Made by a program: the position numbers and the translations under genes. The notes below the pieces were generated by a model. The model saw only the letters and a list, made by a program, of their open reading frames with translations, did not search any database and was not told the DNA's origin. This document shows, piece by piece, positions 38,747 to 51,011 of a stretch of DNA of 64,000 nt; position 1 is the stretch's first letter; each line of letters opens with the position of its first letter. Source of the DNA: Daphnia pulex (taxonomy: Eukaryota > Arthropoda > Branchiopoda > Diplostraca > Daphniidae); the NCBI RefSeq assembly GCF_021134715.1, contig NC_060027.1, forward strand, positions 3,906,001 to 3,970,000. The letters run 5' to 3'.

Positions 38747-41522
38747 ATGGATTCGCCAGACATTGACAGCAACGAAACCGTCCAACATCAGTCGACTATC
38801 GAACAGGTTGTCACCGAAGATGTCCAGCCGCAACTACAACCGTCTGGAAACCCAAACGATTCGATAAAAGCGCCAGAAATTGTTCCCGATAAAACATCAA
38901 ACGAGCCAGCGCTATCCTCGAGAACTTCTTCTGACGCAGGTGACCAAACTCAACCCTTGCCGACCCATGAAGAAACCGTCGACCATGAACCAAAGGTTGA
39001 TCTAGAGAAAGACAAACTGTCTGTTTCCACCGAAGACTTGACTGTATCGCTTCCTACCAAAGACAAGCCGGAAGACCAGATCAGCTGTGAGCCATCATCA
39101 TCGTCGTCGATCACTTCGTCGTCGATCACAACTGTGGAAGAAGTCAAGCAAATGTCTAGACGCCAACTCGCCACCGTCCTAATCCTGTGTTTTGTCAATC
39201 TTTTGAAGTACATGGATCGGTTCACTATCGCAGGTACGGCGGTGTGTAAATGACACCCCACATTTATCTCGTCTTATTATAGTCACATCGGTTATTTACT
39301 GACGCATAATCCCATCGTCTCGATTTGCAATCGATTTTTTAACTATTTTATATAAAAACCAACCATGGTGGATATCAGGGATCCTGCCGGAGATCCAGTG
39401 CTTTTTTGGAATCAGCGATGCGCAAGGTGGATTACTGTCGACGGCTTTCGTGGTGTCCTACATGCTCTTCTCACCTCTTGTCGGATACCTGGGCGATAGA
39501 TTCTCTCGCAGGTATTACCAAATTTGTTTGATGCAACAATTTTCTAACATATCTTATATTTATTCTTTCATTTCTTAACAGGATCATCATGGGATGTGGA
39601 ATCATTTTCTGGGGTCTTTCCAATTTAGGTAGGTTCGTTATTTAGATTTATTTTTATTCCTTTTTATTTATTTTTTATTCCTTATTTTTATTTATTTTTA
39701 TTTAGCCGGTTCGTTCACGGAAACTTACAGCCTCTTTCTGACGTCGAGGATTCTAGTTGGCATCGGCGAGTCCATGTTTTCCACCGTTTCGCCGACTATC
39801 ATTTCCGACGTGTGCGTCGGTGACACTCGGTCGAAATTCCTCATCCTTTATTATTTCGCCATTCCGGTTGGAAGGTAAAGTCTATTATTATTTATTTTTT
39901 ATTTGACAGTTGCGTAATGGCTGTCATATAAACGTGTATTAATAAATAAGCGATGAATTCTAAAGCGGTCTAGGATTTATTGTTGGTGCGGCGATGGCCA
40001 GCGCTTTCGGTTCCTGGCAGTGGGGCCTCCGTGTCACACCTTTCTTAGGCCTTATCGCCGTCCTGTTGATCTTCTTTATCGTCCAAGAGCCACCGAGAGG
40101 TGAAGCCGAAGGATCTACTTTATCCCCGACGACTTACTGGGACGATCTTAAATATCTGGCCAAAAAGTAAGATTATAAATTTTTTAACAAAAGAACAAAC
40201 AAATTAATCAGAAGATAATTATTAATTAGTAAAAGTTACGTATTGTCAACCGCGGGCTGCACGCTCACCACCTATGTCTCGGGAGCGCTGGCCTGGTGGG
40301 GTCCGAAATTCATTACATTGGGACAAGCCTCCGGACAAGGATTAGACGTGTCTTATACCAGGTAATTTATACCTTTCAATTAAGAAAAATCATCTGTCCT
40401 GTTTTTATCATTTCAAATCTATTTGGTAAAGGGTGTCTTTAGTCGTCGGCTTCGAAGCAGCTTTAGCCGGCGTGGTGGGCGTTGCTTCCGGATCTTTGGT
40501 CGGACAGAAATTCAGGAAACGTTTTCCAACTGCCGACGCCCAAGTTTGCGCTTGGAGTATGGTCATTTGCGCCCCGCTACTCTATTGGGGATGCTATATA
40601 GCGACCGGCCCTCCGGTACCCTTATACATCGTCCTCTTCTTTGGTCAATGGTTCCTCAACGTTAGCTGGTTCGATATTATTTTTGAATTATTTCCTAATG
40701 TCTCTTTTATTCAGATTTTTTAAAATTTGAATTTAGGGCTCCCGTTGGTGACATCCTCTTGGTATAGTTTGAATCATCGTTATAGTTTTATCAGCGAATG
40801 ATTAATTCAATTATTTTCTTTTTCCTATTTTACTGAGTAGTATGTCGTCATTCCTACGAGACGTTCGACGGCCGAAGCTTTTTCTATCCTCATTTCCCAT
40901 GCATTAGGTGATGCCGGATCTCCGTATATAGTTGGGCTGGTAAAATACAAATTATTTAGAATGAAAAAAAGAAAGAGTTGTAAAAATGTTTCTAAATATT
41001 CTTCCTTCCAGGTATCAGACAGCTTTAAAAAGTCGTTGACTGCTGCGGCTGAATCGAAAACTTATTTATCGAATGATTACTACGACGGGACGATGGTCTT
41101 GGATCAATCCTCTTCAAGTAATAATTGTTCCGGTTCATCGTTCATCGATCCGGAAACGGTCGACATTGATTTTCGGGCTCTACAATACTCGTTGTTCATC
41201 ACGACAATCATCGCAGCCCTGAGCGCCTATTTTTTCTTCCTGAACGCTTGGTATTAGATTTTCACGCAACTATTTATCAAAATATTGATCTTGTTTCAGA
41301 ATTGGTTGTTTTCCTATTTCAGGTACATCGTCGAAGACAAAGCCGCTGTCGCAAAAGCTGTGAAGGGTAAAACAAGAATGTTTAATTTACGAATTTTTAA
41401 ATTTGATCTACTAAACTTTTATTTTGATTACTATACTCCCAGAAAACGAAGAATTGATGCGAATAGAAAAAATTGAAAAGCAAGATTCGGCTAACACTAA
41501 ATCGGAATTGTCGGGAGTGTGA
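38747..41522 (+). CDS. Spinster-like MFS transporter, array gene 4, long N-terminus
   Basis: Same family. Twelve exons: 38747-39233, 39379-39511, 39582-39628, 39706-39874, 39966-40166, 40230-40361, 40432-40668, 40737-40761, 40841-40939, 41012-41250, 41323-41366 and 41443-41522, 630 residues. The first 140 residues are an acidic, Ser/Thr/Pro-rich, probably disordered cytoplasmic tail with a Ser run ([13 protein letters not shown]). TM1 follows with [13 protein letters not shown], then [90 protein letters not shown] and [12 protein letters not shown] Ser/Asn-rich extra loop before the last helices ([16 protein letters not shown]) parallels gene 3. One intron present in genes 1-3 is lost inside exon 7 and one is gained at 40669-40736. 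Intron retention at 41251 would add a TAG at once. Confidence 0.9.
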
Positions 41523-41657
41523 AACATTGGTTCAAGATATTCAAAAGATTTACGTAAGAAATAAAAATAAGAAAAGATTCGCATTTTGAACTAAGCGATC
41601 CTGTACGTGTTTAAATGAGTGTATGTCTGTATTTTCCTTAAAGCGTTGAGTCAATGT

Positions 41658-41663
41658 AATAAA
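41658..41663 (+). terminator. Poly(A) signal of spinster gene 4
   Basis: AATAAA about 135 bp after the stop codon. Confidence 0.6.
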
Positions 41664-41929
41664 GGTTTTAATGTTAAATAAGGGTTATTCAAAACATTGA
41701 AATCACATTTTGGTATTAACCAATTCGCTGAATAAAAACAGATTAAATAAACCACACATTGTGTTCAAAAAGTGATATTATTTGGAATACATAAAAGTGA
41801 GCGTGAAAGTGCTCAGTGCTTCAGATGTTCTCCACGCCTTTCATTTAATATTCGTGACGAAATAATTCATAAGCATATTTGTTGTAACTTTTAAACAGAA
41901 TATAAATTGTCGATAAATTATTAGAAAGA

Positions 41930-42455
41930 TTTTTGTATTTGAAAAAAAGTTTTGCAGGTGAACATATTTGAACCAATGACATGTTTGTAATTCAAATAAT
42001 ACTCTGTACTGGGCGTCTTTTATTAGGCATATTAAATTATTGAAAATGTGAGCGAAACGTTATCGGATTTGGTCTGTTGAGGAACGATCTGCATGCAACG
42101 GATCGGGTTTCTTAATTTTTTTAATATCTTATATTGGGGATGTTACCAAGTAGCAGTTCGATCCCGCTTTTAACTGCCAACCTCCCTAAAGCCGTCACCG
42201 TGAGTTCCGAACCAGTAACTGCCACCCTGGCGACCAGATCCGACAACGCCGACGCCTTATCCACTCACCCATTGGCGTCTATAAGTTACTAATTTTTTAA
42301 GCTAGTGCTTTTTACCAATTTTTAACTCAATTATACAACTTTCCCCTAAACCTTAATTTGAAAAATTCAAAATTATATAACGCATTTTAATAATGCGCTA
42401 ATTAAGTTAAACTTAAAATCCATAATGAGCGTTATTATTTAATTGGAAGGGCTTG
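41930..42455. repeat. Tandem duplicated unit, copy 1, with tRNA-like part
   Basis: Shares ordered words with 42600-43160: aatgacatg, aaacgttatcggat, ggtctgttgagga, tctgcatgcaacgg, ccgtgagttccgaaccagta, ctgccaccctggcgaccagatccgacaac. On the minus strand a pol III B-box-like motif (GGTTCGGAACTC) lies at 42202-42213. The A-box region differs from copy 2. Probably a tRNA-derived SINE or its duplicate. Confidence 0.7.
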
Positions 42456-42599
42456 TGTCGTGTTTCGTTTGTAGCTTGGTGTAGCTACAGCAACTTTTCT
42501 TCTCTCGCACAAAAATGAGTTTCTACGTTACGAAACGATCACATCAACATTTTTTCATATCCACAAAAAATAAATCGCATTTAAATAGCAAAATAGAAA

Positions 42600-43160
42600 T
42601 CTTCGTTGGAAAAAATATTTTGCATGTGCAAAGTTTTGAACCACTGACATGATTGTAAGGTGAAGACGTATCTCGCATCTTTTATTCAAAACAAAAGAAA
42701 TTATTGAAAATATTAACAAAACGTTATCGGATGGGTCTGTTGAGGAATAGTCTGCATGCAACGGTTCAGGCTTTGATGAGGACCTATATAAACCCCTAAC
42801 CTATACCTTAACCTAACATCCTATCCTAAACTAACAGCAGCAGCCGACCTCTCCCAAAGCCGTGACCGTGAGTTCCGAACCAGTATCTGCCACCCTGGCG
42901 ACCAGATCCGACAACGTAGGCGCCGACGCCTTAACCATTAGGCTATCGGCGCCCAATGTTATCTTATTTTTGAAGCTAGTCTTTTTACCAATTTTACTTC
43001 TCATTACAATTTTAAATTTTATATCAATAATTTCCCTATTTGTCTATATTTGAAAAACCAGAATTATTTATGGATAAAAAAATGACGTAAAATAATTTAA
43101 ACTCGAAATCGAATAATCGATAATGATCGGGATTGATTAATCGGAAGGGCTTTGGTCTTT
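42600..43160. repeat. Tandem duplicated unit, copy 2, with tRNA-like part
   Basis: Partner of 41930-42455. On the minus strand, 42954 down to 42858 begins GGGCGCCGATAGCCTAATGG, with an A-box-like TAGCCTAATGG (42935-42945) and a B-box-like GGTTCGGAACTC (42870-42881), the layout of a tRNA head. The spacing and lack of a clean acceptor stem argue against a functional tRNA and for a tRNA-derived SINE. Confidence 0.65.
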
Positions 43161-43512
43161 TATTCAAAAGTTCCTTGTCAAAGTGAAAGTGTGTATGTCA
43201 GATCATTCAAAATATTTGTGTGAGCCATGTGATTTGAGTTGTTATCTTGTAAAGTTGAAAACATTAGGCAAAATGAACAATAAAAGTCAAGGTCAAAGCC
43301 GCCATATTGAAAGAAGGGGGAAGCCGTGGAAAACGTTTAGAAGGGCATCAGCGGTCGGTGCCACACTACACATTCTTTTCGTCTCGGACTCTCGGTGGCA
43401 GTAACTTTCAAGTCCAGTGTGTGTGAGCCAACGTGCACTCACAGTTCAGGGAGTTTGAGGTCCATATCGGCGTCAAAATTTTGAGAAATAAACGATAACC
43501 CATTCTAGAAAT

Positions 43513-45418
<1,906 letters not shown>

Positions 45419-45637
45419 CTGCCACCACGAGTAACCTAATTTTGCAAACAACAGAAGTTACTTCCTGAGTCCTGGACCTAGAAGAAAAGAAATAACTTCA
45501 TAATAACATTATCGTTCCTTACTTCCTTTCCAACCGCCAATAATTCTGTTAAATGTGTAAACCATTGAAGTAATATCTCGTATTTTAACTGAACGTACAG
45601 TACACATATTTGAATTTTGAAACCTGATAGACATTTC

Positions 45638-45643
45638 AATAAA
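45638..45643 (+). terminator. Poly(A) signal of the SRPK gene
   Basis: AATAAA about 220 bp after the stop codon. Confidence 0.6.
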
Positions 45644-46235
45644 ACTGGGATTTTAATATTATTTAAGGAGAATAGGAGGAAAATTATTTCAGAAAAGAGT
45701 CAAATTTAACAAACTTACACTTAAATTTCTTAACTCATTTACAAATTAAAACTCATTTTTTTAAATTTTATTGATTTAACACTGATCATGCAAAAAGCAG
45801 TCGAAATCCAAGCGTTCTTTTGATTTGAATTTTGCTAACGAAAATTTAAAAAAATTAATTGTAACGCATTTCTTTATCCCATTATATTTGCAATTTTTAA
45901 AATCAGAAATAATCCTTATAAAAATTACATTTAACTGCATTTACATTTAATTTTACTGTAAAGTTTAATAATTTTAATTATAAAGAAAAGGCAACCTAGC
46001 AGCAGCCATTGCCAATTTGCCATACTGAGAGAGGAAGAGAATTTGAGAAGAACGAGAAAGTCGAGAATCGAAGTCGATCGAAGTGTTGAACAACGAAATC
46101 AGTATCTCAGAAACGTATAGACCGTTATTATATCTGGAAACTTGATTGACTTCACTACATACATTTTATTTGCAACTTGTTACAGGGTCAGCTTCCATTT
46201 CTTTTGTTTCAAGTGACAAAGATTTTAGATCTAAC
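45644..46235. other. Intergenic, includes probable 5'UTR of the next gene
   Basis: Very AT-rich to about 45990, then a more complex region that probably contains the promoter and 5'UTR of the small acidic gene. No TATA box is clear. Confidence 0.4.
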
Positions 46236-46934
46236 ATGGATAAAGTAATGCAGAGTGAAGCAGTAAGTATATACATAAAAGTAAATTACCTCATGTGTAA
46301 CCGTCATGTGTGTGTGTGTTAAATTGTCATCTTGTTCAGGTGTAGTGAGTAAATTTTTTGCATTATTACTGGGAAAGAGATTCGCTTGGGCACTAGAAAA
46401 GTTGTGTAACCCTTTGGATCAATGGCTATGTGAAGACTTAGATATTTAAGCCCAAACCATATAGCGATAGCCATTTAATTTTATAATCAATGTAACGTGT
46501 ATTAGTTTGTAGACAGGTAAAACCACTTTCTCATTGAAATTGTAATTAACATAAACTTCTGATTTCCAAAGGCAAAGGATTGGGTGATGATTCCTGGAAA
46601 GAACGACGGCGACGAACCGCTTTATATTTGCAAGGCTACGGGTAAAGTCTTCGACAAGAACGGAGAATCGGCATCCATTCAGTTTTCTTCAGGTGATTCA
46701 GACTTGGATGAATCAGAAGTTGGCCCAGTTGGAACTTTTGGAAAATTCTTGAAACAATTCCACATTCCGAACTATAAACTGAAGCCTCAGAGCTGGACTG
46801 AATTGGCTACTTTGTACGCATCAAAGCAATTACCTGAATCATGGGAATCTGACTCGGAAGATGAAACCGAATCCGAAGGATGTACTGAAATACCAAAGAC
46901 AAAGCAATGTAATAATAGCAAACCTACGACATAG
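46236..46934 (+). CDS. Small acidic protein of unknown function
   Basis: Two coding exons, 46236-46262 and 46572-46934, phase 0, 129 residues. Not recognised. Visible features are a compact N-terminal part with KDWVMIPGKNDGDEPLYICK and ATGKVFDKNGES, then a Ser/Asp-rich stretch (SSGDSDLDESE). A conserved-looking segment follows (GTFGKFLKQFHIPNYKLKP, SWTELATLYASKQLP), then an acidic tail (ESDSEDETESEG) that could be a CK2 target. There is no signal peptide or membrane helix, so it is probably nuclear or cytosolic. The donor GTAAGT and a downstream poly(A) signal support a real gene. Confidence 0.7.
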
Positions 46935-47152
46935 TAATATTTTATAACTCATTTGGCTTTTACATTATATTTCAGCTGTTGACATGGTTTCGTCCTCCCC
47001 GTCTAATGGTCCTTCTCTCTAGGAACAGTTGACTATTGAAGAACATATCTCGTTTTCTGCATGTTAAATATCACTTTGTTGTTCTCTTTTCGGATACAGA
47101 ATGTGGACTAATGTACGTATCTTCCCGAAGTTCATGGCCTCTTGTGCCGTTT

Positions 47153-47158
47153 AATAAA
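47153..47158 (+). terminator. Poly(A) signal of the small acidic gene
   Basis: AATAAA about 220 bp after the stop codon. Confidence 0.55.
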
Positions 47159-48640
47159 TTCAGATAAAAACCTACACCTGGAATTTTCGAATGACATCCA
47201 AACATAAGGTTCTTTGGCGACTAATAATAGGTCTGCAGCTTTATCTGTCATTGTCATACTTCTGTGCCCAAGTAAGGTAGCGAACGTCACATCTCTCTTA
47301 ATAACCCCATCGGTGTTTTGTTTTTATGGTGGATTGTCATAGATGGCAAAAGTCTAAAGCAGAGTATTCTTGAAACCTGAAGGTTAAATAATGATCAGAA
47401 ATCTAACTTTAAACAATAATAATGATAATTTGATCTGATAATTTGAGCTGCGAGTCTGCGACTGTGCAACCAACTTCAAAACTCATTACCAGATGTCGCT
47501 AGTGTCGCCCTTGTTGTTACATCGTGAAACGAGGCAAAATGGGCGAAACAATTGGATGCTAATTAATATTTATATTCCTGTGATTTCATACACCAAATTG
47601 AACTTCATATCATATGTAGGTTTATCTTGACCAAATTTTCTAATTTTTATACTGTACCAACTTATTTCTTCAAACTTTAGATGCATACTGTCAGTCATTC
47701 CAAAAAGTTGACTTAGCGCTCAGTCACTTTCCATCCAATAGACCCAACATATTGTCAAAAGCCTAAAACTCATGTGTGAAGCCCACATATTGTGGAATAC
47801 AAATGTGCGGAGATAAGGTATTTCCACATTACTGCTACCACACCAACCACACCACGTCAAATGCCTTACTCAATTCAGCACCATTCACCCATATGATAAA
47901 GGTAAGCATCAATATAACCTATCACCACGCTACTGCAATACTTCACATGACACTTTCTTTAGCATCAGGAAATTTACCTCAACCTGAGGAGTAAGGCTGT
48001 TGGTTGCTGTGATTTCCATTTTTGTGGTTTTTTATCATGAAAACTTCAGTGTGCTTGTTAGTATAGGTAAAGGTTAAAATGCTTTATTAACTGTTATATT
48101 TTCAATTCATTAATGCAAAACATTTTTTTTACATAGCACATAATAGATCCTCAAGCTAATGCTGACCTTTGTCCCTGAAGGAAGAGGTACATCCAGCAAC
48201 GTTCTGCTCCATCCTTATCTTCCCGACGTACGCTCATCTAACTTCACTGCTTTTGCTGCTACAACTTGTCTTACTTCACCGACGAGTTGGAACACTTCAG
48301 TGGTCGCTACCCTTTGCTGTTACACACCTGCAGTTACTCACCACGGGTCCACGGGATTATGCCCAGGTACCCAACAATTGACTTATATTCTTAGGTTATC
48401 TACCAATAGTCTAGTTGCGTTAAAGTCTGTGTATGTGTAATAATTCCAAAATCAGGTCCTTCTTGCGCGCAAATAAAGTTTTACTTGGACGTTTCTTTTT
48501 TCTAACGCTAGATGGCTTTTTGAAAATTTGTAGCTGTCAAAACAGTGAGTTTCAGTAACTTTGCACATCTTTTTAAACATTTATTGGCAGTTATTTTGTT
48601 GAAATATTTAGTGATAACTAACGCTAACTATTCCCCCAAC
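47159..48640. other. Intergenic DNA
   Basis: No supportable gene. Short frames at 47776-47994 and 48159-48440 lack motifs. Confidence 0.45.
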
Positions 48641-49020
48641 AAAGCTCACTTGTTAGATTTTCGATATTTGATTTTTTTTCTACTTCCGGTTTACTCATTT
48701 CTGTCAGTAGTTTAGTAAATATTGATCTGACGCACAAAAAAACCACATATTCGTGATCCTCGTAAAATTTTTGGTAAAGTTCATGTTCTGTTTATTACGT
48801 ACGCGTACTTCCGGTTTTGAGAATTTTCCTGAACTATAGTTCAGGAAAATTCTCGATTTTGGCCAAATTTTGGATTTCGTTTAAATCACACCTAATCGAC
48901 CCCAAATTTCATGGAGATCACGAATATGTGGTTTAATTTGACGACAGCCCAATGGTTGAGGCGCTGTGGTTACTTCCGGTATACTTCCGGAATTTTTTTT
49001 AAGACTAGCAAGTGAGCTCT
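48641..49020. mobile_element. Foldback (long inverted repeat) element, about 380 bp
   Basis: The left outer end AAAGCTCACTTGTTAG is mirrored by CTAGCAAGTGAGCTCT at the right end. The inner arm AACCACATATTCGTGAT near 48740 is mirrored by ATCACGAATATGTGGTT near 48930. The centre is a perfect 36 bp palindrome, 48819-48854. The whole element can fold into one long hairpin. It has no coding capacity, which fits a foldback-type MITE. No clean target duplication was identified. Confidence 0.8.
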
Positions 49021-49291
49021 GTTCTGTTTATAGTTCTCAACATTGCAAGCTTGATTTAAACTTTAAAAAATTACATATTTAAATCTTTGATCTAAAAAAC
49101 CTGATTATTGTTTCTTTCTGTATTATGTAACTTTTATTGGTATGTCAGTAAATAAGAATTGTTTTCTCTTTATTCAGGTAATTCAGAGGAAATTTCGAGA
49201 AGATGGACACCATAACGTCGCCGGTATATCCAAAGTGTCAGCGCAGATCATCATTTGTTGTTGGTAATATGTGTTCGTTTGTGTTAGTTAA

Positions 49292-49597
49292 CCCGTTGTC
49301 TGCCACGCCTTCGTTCTCCCCTAGCTCCTTAGCACGGTGCGTGCGCTGTTCGGTCTCGTGGTTTTCATGCCGCGGGGTCGGAAAGTCGTACCAGCCCAAA
49401 ACTTGCCGCAAGGCGCCTGTTAAGGCAATGCACTATAGGGACTTCCCCCTTGTCGATGCGGTGATGGATTCTCCTGTCGCCGTGTCAGCCCGGACTTGTC
49501 AGCAATGGCAAGTCCCATTTGGTCACGGATCCTTCAGACGTGGCGCGTAGAGTAGTAGAGAGCAACCTACGGGTTGTATGGCGTGGCAGCCAACGGG
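49292..49597. mobile_element. piggyBac-like MITE flanked by TTAA
   Basis: A 306 bp element begins CCCGTTGTCTGCCACGCC and ends with the inverted copy GGCGTGGCAGCCAACGGG (17 of 18 match). TTAA flanks both ends (49288-49291 and 49598-49601). TTAA target duplication with CCC...GGG termini is the hallmark of the piggyBac superfamily. No transposase is encoded, so it would be non-autonomous. Confidence 0.82.
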
Positions 49598-49601
49598 TTA
49601 A

Positions 49602-50165
49602 CTTAAGTGTATGTATGTGATTGTAAAATGTGGTGGAATTGTGGGTGGAGGTGGGACAATAAAGCAATTCCTTTAAATGTTTTGGTTTGCTGTGTTACAT
49701 AACTTGTAATTAAAAAAAATGTTTAGTTCACGACTTGTTTATTTTTTACAACTTTAAAGTTTTACATAAGTTATAGGCAAGTGACTGATCAACTCCAAAC
49801 CCTTCAAATAAACTTCTATGAAAACAAACACTATCTGCAACTCTTGTTACGCCAACTTCAGTTAAAAACAGAACTATTAACATCAAAAAATTTTAGTAAA
49901 CACCACAATACGTTTCTTTCGTAACTTGCCCTGTAAATGGAGTTCGCCCAAACACTAAAACATGCCGGAATGCAGAGCGACTAGAGCAATAATCTACAAC
50001 ATGCTGTTAAGTCTCTTAGACGCGTACATAACACATGCGAAATAGGAAAGATCCAACAAAAATCAGAAACGTCGCAATGTTTAGGTGCTTTTAGGTGGCA
50101 AGACAAGTCGTACACAATGATTACCCAGGTAAAAAAAATATTTTCTCATTAAAGATCAACACTTC
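49602..50165. other. Intergenic DNA
   Basis: AT-rich, nothing recognised. Confidence 0.4.
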
Positions 50166-51006
50166 TCAGTGACTAGTAACTATTAAGATGTGACCGACAA
50201 ATCTGAACATAGTTATTATAATTGAAAATTCGACTGTAGTATTTAGGAGCGTCCCTGTAGTAAGTTGGAGAATCGTAGGGTGTGGTGTAATGTTCAGGTG
50301 CCTTAGTGGTGTAGTACTTAGGGGTCTCGGTGTAGTAGCTAGGTGTAGCGTAGGTTGTGGTGTAGTAAACTGGAGCCTCGGTGTAGTATTCCGGTTCAAC
50401 GTAGTACGAAGGAGCAGCCGCTGTGTAGTTAGTCGGGACTGCGTAATACTTGGCCGTCTCAGTTGTAGTTGTGTAGCTTGGGGCAGAGTAATACTTCGGG
50501 GCTTCGGTGTAGTGGCTTGGGGAAGCACAAGTTGTGGTGTAATACTCTGGAGCCATGGTGGTGTACTAAGTTGGAGCCGCGGTGTAGTACTCCGGTGACT
50601 TGGTGGTGTAGTACTCCGGTGACTTGGTGGTGTAGTACTCAGGATCTTTGGTGATTTAGCTCGGGGCAGCATTAGCTGCGGTGTAATACTCTGCAGCCTT
50701 GGTGGTGTAGTAACCGGTTGGTGCGAATGTTGTCGTTGTATAGTAAAGGCGGCGTTTTGTGAAGGCGGCGGCGTGGTGCTTTGGTATCCGCCATACCCAG
50801 GAGACATCAGTACACTAGTGATCGACCCAGCCTTCAACGACACGACAAACGGCAACAAAACGAGAACTATAATCAACTAGGCGGTAAGATTTGAACATTA
50901 ATATTCAATATGGTACATTAACAGATAAAAAACAAATAATTGATACAAACTCCATGAAACAGAATATTTACCCAATTGCGTACTGATAATCCGACGAAGA
51001 ATGCAC
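50166..51006 (-). pseudogene. Tyr/Thr/Pro-rich secreted repeat protein, decayed copy A
   Basis: On the minus strand a frame from about 50750 to 50173 encodes repeats of the type EYYTEAPKYYTT and KAPEYYTT, as in secreted structural proteins of crustaceans. It is broken. The signal-peptide-like segment (LIIVLVLLPFVVSLKAGS, near 50820-50876) is in a different frame from the repeats. Two in-frame stops interrupt the repeats before the long open part starting at MAPEYYTTTCAS. The first exon (near 50972-51006) has lost its ATG where copies B and C have one. Its 5'UTR is interrupted by a broken AIF segment. An extra intron cannot be fully excluded, but the combination of lesions favours a pseudogene. 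Confidence 0.65.
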
Positions 51007-51011
51007 TTGGT

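Noticed and set aside
42858-42954. Functional tRNA gene on the minus strand
   Set aside because: A- and B-box words are present but the spacing and missing acceptor stem fit a tRNA-derived repeat better.
49203-49550. Plus-strand open frame of 115 codons starting MDTITSPVYP
   Set aside because: Most of it lies within the TTAA-flanked inverted-repeat element (49292-49597) and has no recognisable domain.
50290-50654. Plus-strand frames rich in Val, Gly, Ser and Trp
   Set aside because: Antisense shadow of the Tyr-rich repeats, whose biased codons leave the opposite strand open.
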